Assembly: GCA_025738555.1 (NCBI GenBank)
Contig: JAOVFP010000002.1
Coordinates: forward strand, 6,138,001-6,202,000
Source of the DNA: Cyathus striatus
Lineage: Eukaryota; Basidiomycota; Agaricomycetes; Agaricales; Nidulariaceae
Length of the DNA stretch: 64,000 bases
Reading direction: 5' to 3'
The notes under the pieces are model-generated. The model ran no database searches, was not told the DNA's origin, and saw only the letters and a list, made by a program, of their open reading frames with translations. Below, in pieces: positions 1 to 10,520 of the stretch; the stretch's first letter is position 1, and each line of letters opens with the position of its first letter. Made by a program: the position numbers and the translations under genes.

Positions 1-3000
1 CCTAGGATTTCATCCACAAACCATTCATGATCAGAACCAGTGCCAAAATCATAAGGTTCTGGCTGGGATCTTCCAGGAAAAAGTGCATCATTGGATTCAT
101 AATGAGGACATAGTAATTTAACATGGAATGTGGGATGAATGCGACATTTCAACAAAGCTGGAGGTAAGTCTAAAGTGTAAGATGAAGTTTCTGGGATTGC
201 CTTTAAGACTTTATATGGGCCGATATACTTTGGGCAAAGTTTTCGAGCTCGACCTTTTGGTAAATTGAGGTTTTCAGTGGAAAGATACACGAGAGAGTTT
301 TCATTGATATCAGGTTCATCTCTCCGACGTGTGTTAGCATAATGTGTTTGAAATACTCTATTAACTATTATTGCATCATGTGCTTCTGTGAGATTTAAAA
401 GGGCTTGTTCAGCAAAGGATTTAATCCCATGAGAGATAGTTTTATCACTCCGAAGTTCTTTAATCATAGAAGGCATATATCCTGAATTGAGTTCAAATGG
501 AGCATATCCTGTTGTGCTGGAAACACTGGAATTGATTGCAAATTCTGCCAAATCTATTTTCTCAAGCCAATCTTTTTGATCAGGTCGAACCATAGTATGG
601 AATATTTGCCCAGCATTACGATTCATGCGTTCTGTTTGGCCATCTGTTTCTGGGTGGAAAGATGTGGACATAAGTAATTTAGCACCCATGATACGGTGTA
701 ATTCACGCCACCATTTAGAAGTAAACTTAGTGTCACAATCACTGACAATGGTGCTAGGAAGACCATGTAACCTAACAATTTCACGTTGATAAATCCATGA
801 AAGATCACTTGCAGTATTCTTGGTGTTAACAGGAATAAAATGAACCATGCTTGTCATTCGACACAAAACAACCCAAAGGTAATTAAATCCTTTGGTTTCA
901 GGGAAAGGTCCAACAAAATCCATTCCAATTGAATCCCATGGTTTGATTGGTATGGGGAGAGAATGGAGCTTCCCAGGTGGTCTCTTATTTGACCCCTTAG
1001 CCCGTTGACACAGTTCACATGATTTGCAAAATTCACGAACATCTTTCACAATTTGTGGCCACCAATACCATCGACGGATGTACTCTGCAGTTCGTTGATC
1101 ACTGAAGTGTCCAACAATAATATGTGCTTGTTCCAGAATGGAAGTAATAGATGGCCTATGATGTGGAATACAGACCACTTCATCTCCCAATAAATTTTTG
1201 AAGTAAATGATGCCATTTTGAATAGGGAACCGAGGGTAATCTCCAGGATGGTCCATTATCAAGGAAAATAGTCGATCATTAATATATTCAGATTTAATTG
1301 TAGAGAGAAAAATATCATCCTTAGTAGTGGGAGGGGCAGGTAACAAATTCTTATCAAATAAATGATCACCCAAGGTTGGTTCTGAAGATGGTACTTTTGG
1401 CAGGGGTGGGGTAATTGAGGTAGATGATATTTTATGAGCAGTGGAATGTGGTATTTCAGAAGCTTTGACAAGCTCCTGTGCTTCCAGATCACGTAATTCC
1501 TGTTTTTCTTGCAACCGTTTACTACGGCGAACTTCAATATTTCGTAAAAATTCAATATCCAATCTATGATTGCTAATTTCATGAAACCTGGTGGTAGGTA
1601 GATCTTCACCCTCAGGATCAATTCACACATCAGCATGGACATATTCATGAGGATTATAATTATCCTCATCAGTATCATCTTCATAATAACAGGATAAGCA
1701 GTCTGCAACTTTATTATATTCACCCTTGATGTAAGTAATGTCAAAATCAAAACGTGACATATAATCCATCCAACGACGTTGACGATTAGACAAATGTCCT
1801 TGTGTTTTAAAAAATTCAAGTGCCTTGTGATCAGTAATGATGTGTACTTTATATCCTAGGAGTTTATCCTCCCATTTGATGAGTGCTTCCAAAATGGCCA
1901 GTGTCTCTAACTCATATACAGCATAATTCTGTTGTGCTGGAGTAAATTTTCGAGACATAAATCCAGCTGGTCTACAATCATTCCATGTAGGTCCTTGTCC
2001 ATACATGGCACCAATGCCAGTCTTGGATGCATCACAGATAACCCATATTGGGTCACTATTTTGAGCATCTACAGGTCGGAGAATGGGTGTACGACAACAA
2101 ATATGTTTAATCATATCAAAACATCATTGATGAATAGGTCTCCACAAAAATGGAGATCCGTTTTGAGTCATGGATAAGAGTGGACTAGTATAAGTGGAAA
2201 TGTTGGGTAAGAAGTTCCCAACATAGTTCACCAGTCCTACAAATCGTTGGATATCATTGTAAGTCCGAGGTATTCTCCATTCCCGAATTCAAGACAACTT
2301 GTCAGCATCAGGGTGAATGCCATTATCATCAATAATATGTCCCAGACATTCTAGTTGTTCAGCATAAAGCTCACATTTTGCCCATTTCAAATATAATTTA
2401 TTTTTGCGAAGTCATTCAAATACTACAAGAAGTGCTTTTTCATGTTCATCAATAGTGTCAGAATAGACAAAGATGTCATCGATATAATCATGAAGAAAAC
2501 GTCCAATAACATCTCGAAATATAGCAGTCATCAGCCGTTGAAATGTAGCTGGGGCATTACAGTCCCCCTGTTGCATTATGTGGCTGAGATAAGTACCACA
2601 AATAGTTGCAAAAGCAGTTTTCAAAACATCTTCGAGCTTAACACGAACTTGTTCATATGCATCAGACAAATCAATTTTGGATCGATATTTAGCTTTTGCC
2701 ATATCTTCACGAATAACATCTTGATCTGGTAAAGGAGTGACATCCTTTATAGTATTATCATTCCTTTGCCGAGCATCTATTACAGTGCATAAATGTTTAT
2801 CCTTTTTCACAAGACATAATAATGGGGCAGCCTGTGTTACAGATTTGGCTTCCCACCATCCTGCATTCTCATATCGATTCAATTTCTCATAGAATTCAGT
2901 GTGAAGAGAATTTGGGCATCTTGGAAGATGATATTTATATTGTTTATTTTCATCAATCAAATTGATTTCATGGTTGACTTCACGAAAGGGGGGTAATGTG

Positions 3001-3791
3001 TTAGGTGCCCCCTGTAGTAAGTCTTGATAATTATCATGCCATTGTTGCCGTAGTCTAGGAATATCTTCATCTGTATACTGCATCTTCTGTTTCCCTTTAT
3101 CCAGCTTTGATTTAGTAGGAGTTGATGCTGGTTTTTCAAATTGCTGACGAAGTTCTAAGATAGATTTCTCATATTCAGGTGCATAGTTCAATCTAATCTG
3201 GTGTAGTGACTCATCTGCAGGGATTGTGGGAACAAAATCTTCCCTTACAGATATGTCTTCCAATTTTGCATATTGAAAGAATGGGCTGGTGTCAGGTAAT
3301 TGATCTTGTACTTGTTGTGCAAGATCATTTATCATGCTATTCCATTCATCAGACATACAAGCATTGCATAGCCAATCAGGATATATAGGTGAGACAGGTG
3401 GGTCTTTTCTAGGGTAACAATGGTAAGGATTATCTGAAGGAGTGGTTCCTTCTGGTAATAAATCCTCAGTGATTAAATCTTCAACAAGAACTCTTGATGA
3501 TGTTGGTTCACAATAAGAAGTTGCAGGTTCAACATAAGTAGATTTGATATTAGAATCATTTGACATTGAGTTTGCAGATGGTGTGGAGGGAGGTTTAATT
3601 TTATTCTCTTTATCAATAGGGGTCGCAAGTGGTATAGATGTAGAAATGTGAATAGGAGCCTGGGATGGTTGAAATTCATGTTCTTGGAGTAATAAAGAAG
3701 GATGATTCAGTGGTAATGGATTAATTGGCCTAACCCCTTCCTGGTCAGGTTCATCCTCAATGGAAGGTTTATTCGACCTTCCAGCTGAGAG
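1..3791 (-). pseudogene. pol: pol region (RT, RNase H, integrase) with in-frame TGA codons
   Basis: Reverse transcriptase motifs are visible: NAPATFQRLM, and the catalytic YIDD box near 2472-2492. RNase H follows with WVICDASKTGIGAMYG, YELETLAILEAL and IITDHKALEFF. Integrase shows an H2C2 zinc finger (GHFSD ... CKSCELC), the catalytic Asp of GMDFVGPFP, the Asp of IVSDCDTKF and the Glu of DGQTERMNR, so the DDE triad is present. The frame is interrupted by TGA at 2412, 2289, 2124 and 1623. In addition, arginines usually conserved in the family read as cysteine in IVSDCDTKF, DCLSCYY and KLLCPHY. The reading continues off the left edge. Enzymatic activity is unlikely. Confidence 0.92.
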
Positions 3792-6700
3792 TCATTTCTC
3801 CTTTTTAACTTGGGTCCGATATCGTCGCAATCTTCCATCTGTAGTTCCCAATTCCACACGTTCCGCAGGAAATGGTACTCCATTTACAATAACAAGATTA
3901 TGTTCAAAGTCTAGATGTACTTTGTTGGCTCGCATTGTTGGAGCACCTACAATCAAATCATAGAAATCAAAATTTGCAACATCAGCATACACAGGTTTAT
4001 TACAACCTGGCAAATCCAGTCCAATATAGGTACCATACTTGACAGTTGAACGGCTACCAACAGTTCCAAGTTGGAGAGTATACTCTCGAGACAAGCGACT
4101 GACAGGAATTTTAGCCACTTCAGCAAATGAGGGGGTTATCCCAGTTGTGGTACTACCTGAGTCCCATAGGGTCCAGGCTTTGATACCACCTATCTGCACT
4201 GATGTAGCTAGACAAGCCTTTTCTTCATCAGATAGCTTAGGACGCTCAATAATTTTTTTTGTATTGATAAGTGTAACCTTATATGTGGTGACTTGTGGTA
4301 CCCCAGGATTGGGTGTTGAAGAAGATGATGGTACAATTGTTGTAGCATTTATTGAGTCACAGTCATCAATATCTTGGCTAACAGTTGAAGTTTCAATATT
4401 TAGAGCAATGACATCATCATTACTAGTTGATAATTCATTCATGATGGTCATTGATCGTAGATAATCCACACGGTCATAATCTGATCCAGTGTCATTCTCA
4501 TAATAGGCTTCACATTCCATCTCAACTTCAGAACGGGCATCATCATCCACAACATCATTAGATTGGGGTTCATCAGCCCCATTATCATTATTATTCACAT
4601 CCTCATCAACTGAACGAGTAGCACGTAATTGTTCACGTCGAGGCTTTGGACAATCTTTAATATAGTGTCCTGGTTTTCCGCAATTGTAACAGATATTGGG
4701 TTTAGTGGTATTAGCAAGTTTAACATTTCTACTATCTTGCTTGGGTACACCTTGAAGTTTGGAAGAGGGTAATGTACTCTGTTGGGGATTGGAACTAGAT
4801 GTGACAGGTTTGGATCCCGATGGTAAATTATTGTCAGCTTTATTATGCTCTGGAATAGGAGGTAATGGTCGTGAACCAGGGGGGTGCAAAGATGAAGATC
4901 TTAGTTGTCCCCCAGTTATGCGGGAAAATGACCGTGTTTGTTGTTGAGGAATACTATGAGATACTCCTCGAGATGCAATGGGGCGGACAAATGCATTAAG
5001 ATACCGTTCATTGTTATCATAATTTCTTGTACCAGTTTCAAGAGCCAGTCCTATGCTAAGGAACTCTTTAGCAGAATTAATAGCAGGAGATAACCCATAA
5101 TCTTTGAATAGACGTTCCCTCATATCAGCAGGCATAGCATTAACAAATACATGGGTGAATGAAACCTGATCCACAGGAATAGGCATACTTCGATTATGTT
5201 CTGATAACATTTCATATAAGCCTTGCAGTCCTTGAGTAGGGTTATATTTAACAGCATGGAGTGCTTCACGAGCTTCATTAGTCATATTCTCGTGGATGAA
5301 GCGATCATATAGCCCTGTTATTACATCTTCAAATGTCCATTGCTGATGTTCACTAAATGGATTGATCACATTGTTGCGGTACCATTGTAATGCAGATCCA
5401 TCTAAATATTCTCGTAAATTGAAGATACGTTCTTGATCATGATCATTTCCACCAAGTTGTGCTGCACTAAAATATGCACATAGATCCCATAACCAACGTT
5501 CAAGGTGAAGGAATAATGACTTATCACCAGTAAATTTGGGAATACTTTTCCCATCTTGTCTCTGTGGACGACATCCTTCAGGAATATCAATTCGTACAGA
5601 GAGGTATTTGTGTATGGCAGTGCGTAGACGTTCATGAATTGAATGCCTATGATACTCTTGAGCTTCTAATACTCCAGGACGTTGAATTGGAAATGGTGTC
5701 CATGATGGAATAGTATTTGGGTTAGTAGGAACAGGTGATTGTTCCTTCCACAATGCATGATAAGGATGATACATTCCAGGTCCTGCCACTGGAATGGGCC
5801 GGTTTGGAGTAAATGGAGGATAATATTGAAATCCATTCTCCACTCCAGACCAAGGACCATGCTGGTTGACTAGTGGAGCTGGGGTAGACACCTTTGCTGT
5901 GGTCTTCCTAGTATGGTTTGAAGATCGGTGTATAGGCTTATCATCAACAGATGATTCTCTCTTGACCAGAGAATGATCAGACCTAACAGATACTAGAGAG
6001 GTATTGTCATCATTTCCCCGTAAGTCAGGTGGAATACGTTGAAGAGGATCAAGATCAACAGGACGACCCTCATCAAAGTTAATCCGTTGGTCTTCAATAA
6101 CAGAACTACCAGTCACATTCATGTCTTCAATGCGTAGCTTTTGAAGAACAACATGTTCATCAAAATTAGTATGACGAGGAATACGACGAGTTACATTAGC
6201 AGGTACATCACTTGAATCACATAGCATAATAGGATTATGCACAACTAGCGCAGATGTAGAACTATTCGTGGGCAATACCGTTGTTTGATGAATGGGTTCC
6301 CATTGAGGATAAATAGTTCGTACATCAACAGTCACATCAGACATTGGTGTAGTTGACCGGGAAGTTGTCTTCTTCTTACGTGCCTCACGATACATATCTA
6401 CTAATGTAGATAGACATAACATAACAGCATCTTTATATTCAATGCTATCAGCTGTAATACCAGGTGCAGATGGCACATTATCTATCTTATTAATGGACTT
6501 GCGTATCAAGATGTCCATCTTTGGTTCAAGAATATCAGTGTTCATCTTGCGGAATAACAAAAAACGTTGAGCCAAAGTCATGTCTTCTTCGTTGACATTG
6601 ATATCTTCATCTTCACAAGCAGGAGCAACAGAACTAGAGGTGATTTTATTTCCAGAAGCAGTATGGGTAGGCAGAACCCCAGATATAACACGTGGAGCTG

Positions 6701-6962
6701 GAGCAATAATTTGAGGGGACATAGTCTGAGATCCCCTAGAAGCAGCATCAAGATAACTAAGACCCAATGTCCCAGCGCGAGGATTAGAGCCAGAAATGGA
6801 AGCCTTAGAGGGAGACTTAGTTCCCTCAGTTTGTGCGAGATCCTTATCGCGATCGATATCGGATGGATGGATGGTAGCAGACGAGGGAGAGACGTTACGT
6901 TCCCCCGATGACGAAGAGCCTTGAGGATGGGCACTGGGAGTGCGTGGAGGTGAAGACGACAT
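3792..6962 (-). CDS. gag-pro: Gag-protease polyprotein of the Ty3/gypsy element
   Basis: This is an open frame of 1,056 codons from the ATG at 6962; an upstream in-frame ATG at 7091 would add 43 residues, but the MSSSPPRTP start lies where a low-complexity Gag N-terminus is expected. A capsid-type region (GDKSLFLHLERWLWDL onwards) is followed by a CCHC zinc knuckle CYNCGKPGHYIKDC near 4650-4693 that binds RNA. A retropepsin-like active site LWDSGSTT (DSG) lies near 4157-4180. The frame ends with a TGA at 3792, after which the same frame stays open into pol, so the stop is either a readthrough signal or, more likely, a mutated CGA codon. The flanking Ser/Pro/Asp-rich linkers are low complexity. 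Confidence 0.9.
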   Translation of the reverse strand: MSSSPPRTPSAHPQGSSSSGERNVSPSSATIHPSDIDRDKDLAQTEGTKSPSKASISGSNPRAGTLGLSYLDAASRGSQTMSPQIIAPAPRVISGVLPTHTASGNKITSSSVAPACEDEDINVNEEDMTLAQRFLLFRKMNTDILEPKMDILIRKSINKIDNVPSAPGITADSIEYKDAVMLCLSTLVDMYREARKKKTTSRSTTPMSDVTVDVRTIYPQWEPIHQTTVLPTNSSTSALVVHNPIMLCDSSDVPANVTRRIPRHTNFDEHVVLQKLRIEDMNVTGSSVIEDQRINFDEGRPVDLDPLQRIPPDLRGNDDNTSLVSVRSDHSLVKRESSVDDKPIHRSSNHTRKTTAKVSTPAPLVNQHGPWSGVENGFQYYPPFTPNRPIPVAGPGMYHPYHALWKEQSPVPTNPNTIPSWTPFPIQRPGVLEAQEYHRHSIHERLRTAIHKYLSVRIDIPEGCRPQRQDGKSIPKFTGDKSLFLHLERWLWDLCAYFSAAQLGGNDHDQERIFNLREYLDGSALQWYRNNVINPFSEHQQWTFEDVITGLYDRFIHENMTNEAREALHAVKYNPTQGLQGLYEMLSEHNRSMPIPVDQVSFTHVFVNAMPADMRERLFKDYGLSPAINSAKEFLSIGLALETGTRNYDNNERYLNAFVRPIASRGVSHSIPQQQTRSFSRITGGQLRSSSLHPPGSRPLPPIPEHNKADNNLPSGSKPVTSSSNPQQSTLPSSKLQGVPKQDSRNVKLANTTKPNICYNCGKPGHYIKDCPKPRREQLRATRSVDEDVNNNDNGADEPQSNDVVDDDARSEVEMECEAYYENDTGSDYDRVDYLRSMTIMNELSTSNDDVIALNIETSTVSQDIDDCDSINATTIVPSSSSTPNPGVPQVTTYKVTLINTKKIIERPKLSDEEKACLATSVQIGGIKAWTLWDSGSTTTGITPSFAEVAKIPVSRLSREYTLQLGTVGSRSTVKYGTYIGLDLPGCNKPVYADVANFDFYDLIVGAPTMRANKVHLDFEHNLVIVNGVPFPAERVELGTTDGRLRRYRTQVKKEK

Positions 6963-7138
6963 CGTGGATGCAATGTTGATGCGTTGCCGCGAGCACGAGA
7001 GATGGGAAATGAAGGGGTGATTGGAGATTGATGGGGAGATAAAGTTGGCGCCGTGAGGAAAGGTTAACCTTGATGCGAGGCAAGGAAGCAAGCGAAGACG
7101 AAGAACAAGCGCGTGCGTAGACGCAAGATCCAGGAGAG

Positions 7139-7372
7139 TGTAAAAAAGTGTAGAGGTTTAATCCTCTACGGAGACCTTAGTTCACGCGCAATGTACACTT
7201 GACCGGTATATTGGGTCTACGTGGGCGTAAGGTAAAAGTCTGCCCGGTAATTTACAAGATACAATTATTTATATACCACTAACACTTCAATACAGGTAAA
7301 CATGGTTTACAAAATACGGATCAACACATGTGACAATACGTAGCGACTCGATGTAGAGACGAGGTCCTTACA
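7139..7372 (-). repeat. Candidate 5' LTR of the Ty3/gypsy element
   Basis: On the minus strand this 234-bp stretch begins TGTAAGGACC and ends TTTTTTACA, so its tips form a 5-bp inverted TGTAA/TTACA, as expected for an LTR. A TATATAAAT box lies at 7267-7275. It sits just upstream of gag, and a TGG that could begin a primer-binding site follows six bases after the LTR end (minus strand, near 7130). The second LTR is not in the window, so the outer boundary at 7372 is inferred. Confidence 0.45.
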
Positions 7373-7832
7373 TAGAGGTTCTGGATAGATCTACAGTTTC
7401 CAAACAAAATAAAATAGCTAAAATTACGTTAAAACTTGAATAATAATGCAATTATTGTATTTATTCTGCCTTATAATTTTTGTAGCATATTCCTACCATT
7501 TATAGTAGTCCAGATCAATACAGGGGGCTTTAAAATAGATATATAGCATGATTGTATGCTTTGGATGCGCTGCATACAGCTGCAGCATTATCTTCCTTCT
7601 AGAGTGTGGGAATCTGCATCTTAGATTTAGCCATTTTTGGTTGTAGCGGTCAACTAAGTTCTGAATTTCTCGATGTACAAGAGAGTAGCAATCTAAATAC
7701 TTATACACTATATAGATATTATAGTAATGTACTGTACTGTATCAAAAATTTGCACAAATGGCTGATGTGGAAGCTGGAGGATGAGCTGTGACCGGGTTCC
7801 AGGTGTGACCGAGTTCCTGATAGCCGACAGTA
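7373..7832. other. AT-rich non-coding spacer between two mobile elements
   Basis: No ORF with recognisable similarity and no gene-like exon structure is visible. The stretch is AT-rich and separates the LTR from the palindromic element. Confidence 0.5.
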
Positions 7833-8202
7833 TGTAGTTTGAAATCAATGACAATTAAATAAGAAATCAATGAGAAATAAATGTGCAATCAATGAGGAAT
7901 CAATCAAAAATCAATCAAAAATCAATGGATAACTCGAAATTGTTAGGTACCCAACTACAGGATATACTAAATAATAGGGTGGTTAACTACATACATACAC
8001 TTACTTTATCTACTAGACCACAAGTCCTTTTTCAACAAGTAAATTTTTCTCTATATTACACATACCTGAAGAGTGAAATCAATGTTGAAATCAATCATTT
8101 GTACTTAGTATAAATCATATTTCAAAGTGAAATCATTGCTGAAATCAATCCTTTTGGACTTCATAGCATTATTGGTACAAGTTTGAAATCATTGGGGAGA
8201 TC
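7833..8202 (+). repeat. Left arm of inverted repeat
   Basis: This pairs with 8745-9114 so that paired positions sum to 16947. It includes clustered GAAATCAATG-like motifs at its outer end (7840-7925) and inner end (8078-8200). Confidence 0.9.
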
Positions 8203-8250
8203 AATGCAAATTCCAAATGAAATCAATGGGAAATCAATGTGAAATAAATA

Positions 8251-8552
8251 GGTAATAAATGCGAAATAAATACCAAAATCAATGTTATATCACTGAGAAA
8301 TCAATGAGAACTAAATAGGTAATAAATGCGAAATAAATACCAAAATCAATGTTATATCACTGAGAAATCAATGAGAACTAAATAGGTAATAAATGCGAAA
8401 TAAATACTAAAATCAATGTTATATCACTGAGAAATCAATGAGAACTAAATAGGTAATATATGCGAAATAAATACTAAAATCAATGTTATATCACAGGGAA
8501 GTCAATGAGAAGCAAATTGGTAATAAATGCGAAATAAATACTAAAATCAACA
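8251..8552 (+). repeat. 67-bp tandem repeat, about 4.5 copies
   Basis: The anchor AGGTAATAAATGCG starts at 8251, 8318, 8385 and 8452, with a variant (TGGTAATAAATGCG) at 8519, giving an exact 67-bp period. Early copies are nearly identical (ATACCAAAAT changes to ATACTAAAAT), while the fourth and fifth carry more substitutions. Confidence 0.92.
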
Positions 8553-8744
8553 TATTATTTCATTCTATTCTATAACCTTCACATAGGTGTACTAGTTTCA
8601 AAAATGCTAGAACAATGAAATCATACAATCATGTTTTCTAAGCTGTAGCATTATTACTAATATAATACTTTTTACATAATATGTGCATTTATGTATGATA
8701 AAAATAGATATAAGACAAGTATTGAATTAACATTGAATTTAGCA

Positions 8745-9114
8745 GATCTCCCCAATGATTTCAAACTTGTACCAATAATGCTATGAAGTCCAAAAGGATT
8801 GATTTCAGCAATGATTTCACTTTGAAATATGATTTATACTAAGTACAAATGATTGATTTCAACATTGATTTCACTCTTCAGGTATGTGTAATATAGAGAA
8901 AAATTTACTTGTTGAAAAAGGACTTGTGGCCTAGTAGATAAAGTAAGTGTATGTATGTAGTTAACCACCCTATTATTTAGTATATCCTGTAGTTGGGTAC
9001 CTAACAATTTCGAGTTATCCATTGATTTTTGATTGATTTTTGATTGATTCCTCATTGATTGCACATTTATTTCTCATTGATTTCTTATTTAATTGTCATT
9101 GATTTCAAACTACA
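8745..9114 (-). repeat. Right arm of inverted repeat
   Basis: This is the reverse complement of 7833-8202, ending CAAACTACA at 9114. Confidence 0.9.
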
Positions 9115-9239
9115 TAAGGATTGAGTTGATTGATTGATCCCAAATTTATTAATTTAATGATCTCGCATGCCAATTATGATTCCAAATGCACTCAATAAAA
9201 CCCTCGCTCACTAAACAGTTCATTGTCCCGCAGATTACT

Positions 9240-9435
9240 GGAAGTGATCAATCAATTTGAAAGCCACGACTCTGATAGGATCGCAGCATAAATGAGCAAA
9301 TATCTCCGCAAGAAGTTCGTTTGCTAGCCGTAGTATAGGCGGCCTACTTACAAGTTTGTAAATAAGGTAAATTAAAAGTGCTCAAACTTACTTGAAGTGT
9401 GAGGCATGTGAGGATCCAACATCAGAACTTGTCAT
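9240..9435 (-). pseudogene. 5' fragment of an F-box gene (unit 1)
   Basis: The minus strand reads ATG (9435) ACAAGTTCTGATG..., a micro-exon ending with a GTAAGT donor in phase 2, then an F-box core PPILRLANELLAEIFAHLCC and DPI. It is almost identical to the start of the gene at 11998-13365. Similarity stops near 9240, where the frame soon meets stop codons and runs into sequence flanking the palindromic element. The 3' nine-tenths of the gene is missing. It is the F-box half of the left-most of three head-to-head F-box/MetAP units. Confidence 0.85.
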
Positions 9436-9744
9436 CCCAAAAGTTCGCACAGATTAGGCGGAAATTTGGGAGATGTGCTTGAGAAATGCAGATAGTGACG
9501 CAAGGAATGTCGGATGGGACCAAAATGGGGACAATATGTTCAGAGGTAGGCTGAACGTTATGCTTGCTGTAATGGATTGATGAATGCAAGACGATCTCGG
9601 AGCGAATGGAATAACTATTTCAGATTGAACTTGGATTGAACGTTGTTGGCAACAATTGGAACCAAGCGGACTTCGAACTTACTGGATGTTCGTCGACTCG
9701 ACCCGAAATAAAGGCCGACGACTCGCACAACACTGCATCTCACT

Positions 9745-10110
9745 ACAGAGATCTCGCGCTCTTCACCCTTTCCCCTCTACGCCGTGGACATCATCTTCAT
9801 CCTAAGGTTCTTCACAGGAAATATACAATCTCCTAGATGACTTTGGCTCCTACAGTTTCGTTCTGCCAGAAGCGCCGTTCCTCCTCTGCATAAACCACAT
9901 AGCACCACGTTGAACATTCAGTACCAGCTCACATCAAGAAACCCAAATACGCCGACAAAAAGCTCGATAGTACAGGTATGTATGAAGGGTAGACACAGGA
10001 TCCAAGGATATCATTGGGAGGGAGGCGAGAAGAGGGATTCAGGGAGTTTGCTGGGACTTTCGTTAAAGTATAACTTCAAACTCGTTGCTTTGCGTCTGTA
10101 GAAACTCAAG
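9745..10110 (+). pseudogene. Degenerate copy of the methionine aminopeptidase 5' region (unit 1)
   Basis: The DNA matches the first exon of the intact gene at 17604: blocks such as CACAGGAAATATAC, CACATCAAGAAACC, AAATACGC and AAAAGCT(C/T)GATAGTAC recur in order, followed by GGGAGTTTGCTGGGACTTT. Frameshifts and in-frame stops are present and the catalytic part is missing. The copy lies about 310 bp from the truncated F-box start, the same spacing as in the intact pair. Similarity ends near 10110, and a different gene fragment follows. Confidence 0.88.
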
Positions 10111-10224
10111 CCTTGGAGTGAACGTTAACCAATATACCCGAAAAACCAACATGAGGAGACTATACCAGTTCGTCCCCCTTCATATTTCTTTTCCTATACT
10201 AATGTAGATAGTTTCACATACCAG

Positions 10225-10520
10225 TTACAAGAATGGCGCCTCCTGCGCGTCTCGCTCACCACTTGGCTACGACCTCCTCAAATACTTCTTCGTATACAGC
10301 CCCAACGACAGGCTCACCACGCGCCAGGCGCTATGTCGTTCCAGGAAGAGCGGTGGCCTTGTTGGAAGTATGCATCTCCCTCTTTCTCTACTTCGCCTTC
10401 CCTTTCCTTATATACTTTGCCTCTACATTCCTTCTCTTTCCTCATACCAACACCTCCCCTAGCGCCTTCTCCCCAATCCCAACCCACCAAATCCCCACAC
10501 AAGAACAGACGAGACACTGA
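10225..10520 (+). pseudogene. Fragment resembling the C-terminus of a CDK8/SSN3-type protein kinase (unit 1)
   Basis: One frame reads GYDLLKYFFVYSPNDRLTTR then QAL, the pattern of kinase subdomain XI (conserved Leu-Leu, Pro and Arg-Leu-Thr before an Ala-Leu helix). After an apparent intron (GTATGC near 10370 to CCCCTAG near 10460) the frame continues SAFSPIPTHQIPTQ and then a stop. In fungal CDK8/SSN3 kinases, a short segment with Ala-Phe and Pro-Thr-(x)-Arg-Arg follows the kinase fold, so this family is the best match, but that is from memory of the family. The kinase N-lobe and active site are missing. A second copy lies at 14325-14610. Confidence 0.6.

Larger units (their letters stand above)
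1..7372 (-). mobile_element. Ty3/gypsy LTR retrotransposon (chromovirus-like), decayed, truncated by window edge
   Basis: Reading the minus strand from 7372 downwards gives a candidate 5' LTR, a gag-protease ORF, then reverse transcriptase, RNase H and integrase in the order typical of Ty3/gypsy. The pol region stays in one reading frame (codons starting at multiples of 3 on the plus coordinate) but is cut by TGA codons at 3792, 2412, 2289, 2124 and 1623. The integrase is followed by residues EWFVDEIL at the window edge, which resembles the start of a chromodomain, so a chromovirus is likely. The 3' LTR lies outside the window. The element is almost certainly non-autonomous now. Confidence 0.93.
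7833..9114. mobile_element. Palindromic non-coding element with long terminal inverted repeats (MITE-like)
   Basis: Positions 7833-8202 reappear as the reverse complement at 8745-9114, with one mismatch seen in the about 370 bases compared (A in the left arm versus G in the right, within ctactagRccacaag). The arms start TGTAGTTTGA and are flanked on both sides by TA (7831-7832 and 9115-9116), which fits a TA target-site duplication as made by Tc1/mariner-type transposases. The middle (8203-8744) holds a 67-bp tandem repeat. The motif GAAATCAATG and variants recur throughout. No transposase is encoded. A 76-codon ORF occurs in each arm but is only a consequence of the inverted duplication. Confidence 0.8.

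Noticed and set aside
6962..7091. Alternative gag start at 7091
   Set aside because: The extra 43 residues overlap the region just after the LTR and are not Gag-like; the ATG at 6962 gives the typical Ser/Pro-rich start.
7883..9064. Identical 76-codon ORFs in the two arms of the palindrome (7883-8113 and 8834-9064)
   Set aside because: They are identical because the arms are inverted copies, the sequence is AT-rich and repetitive, and no protein motif is seen.
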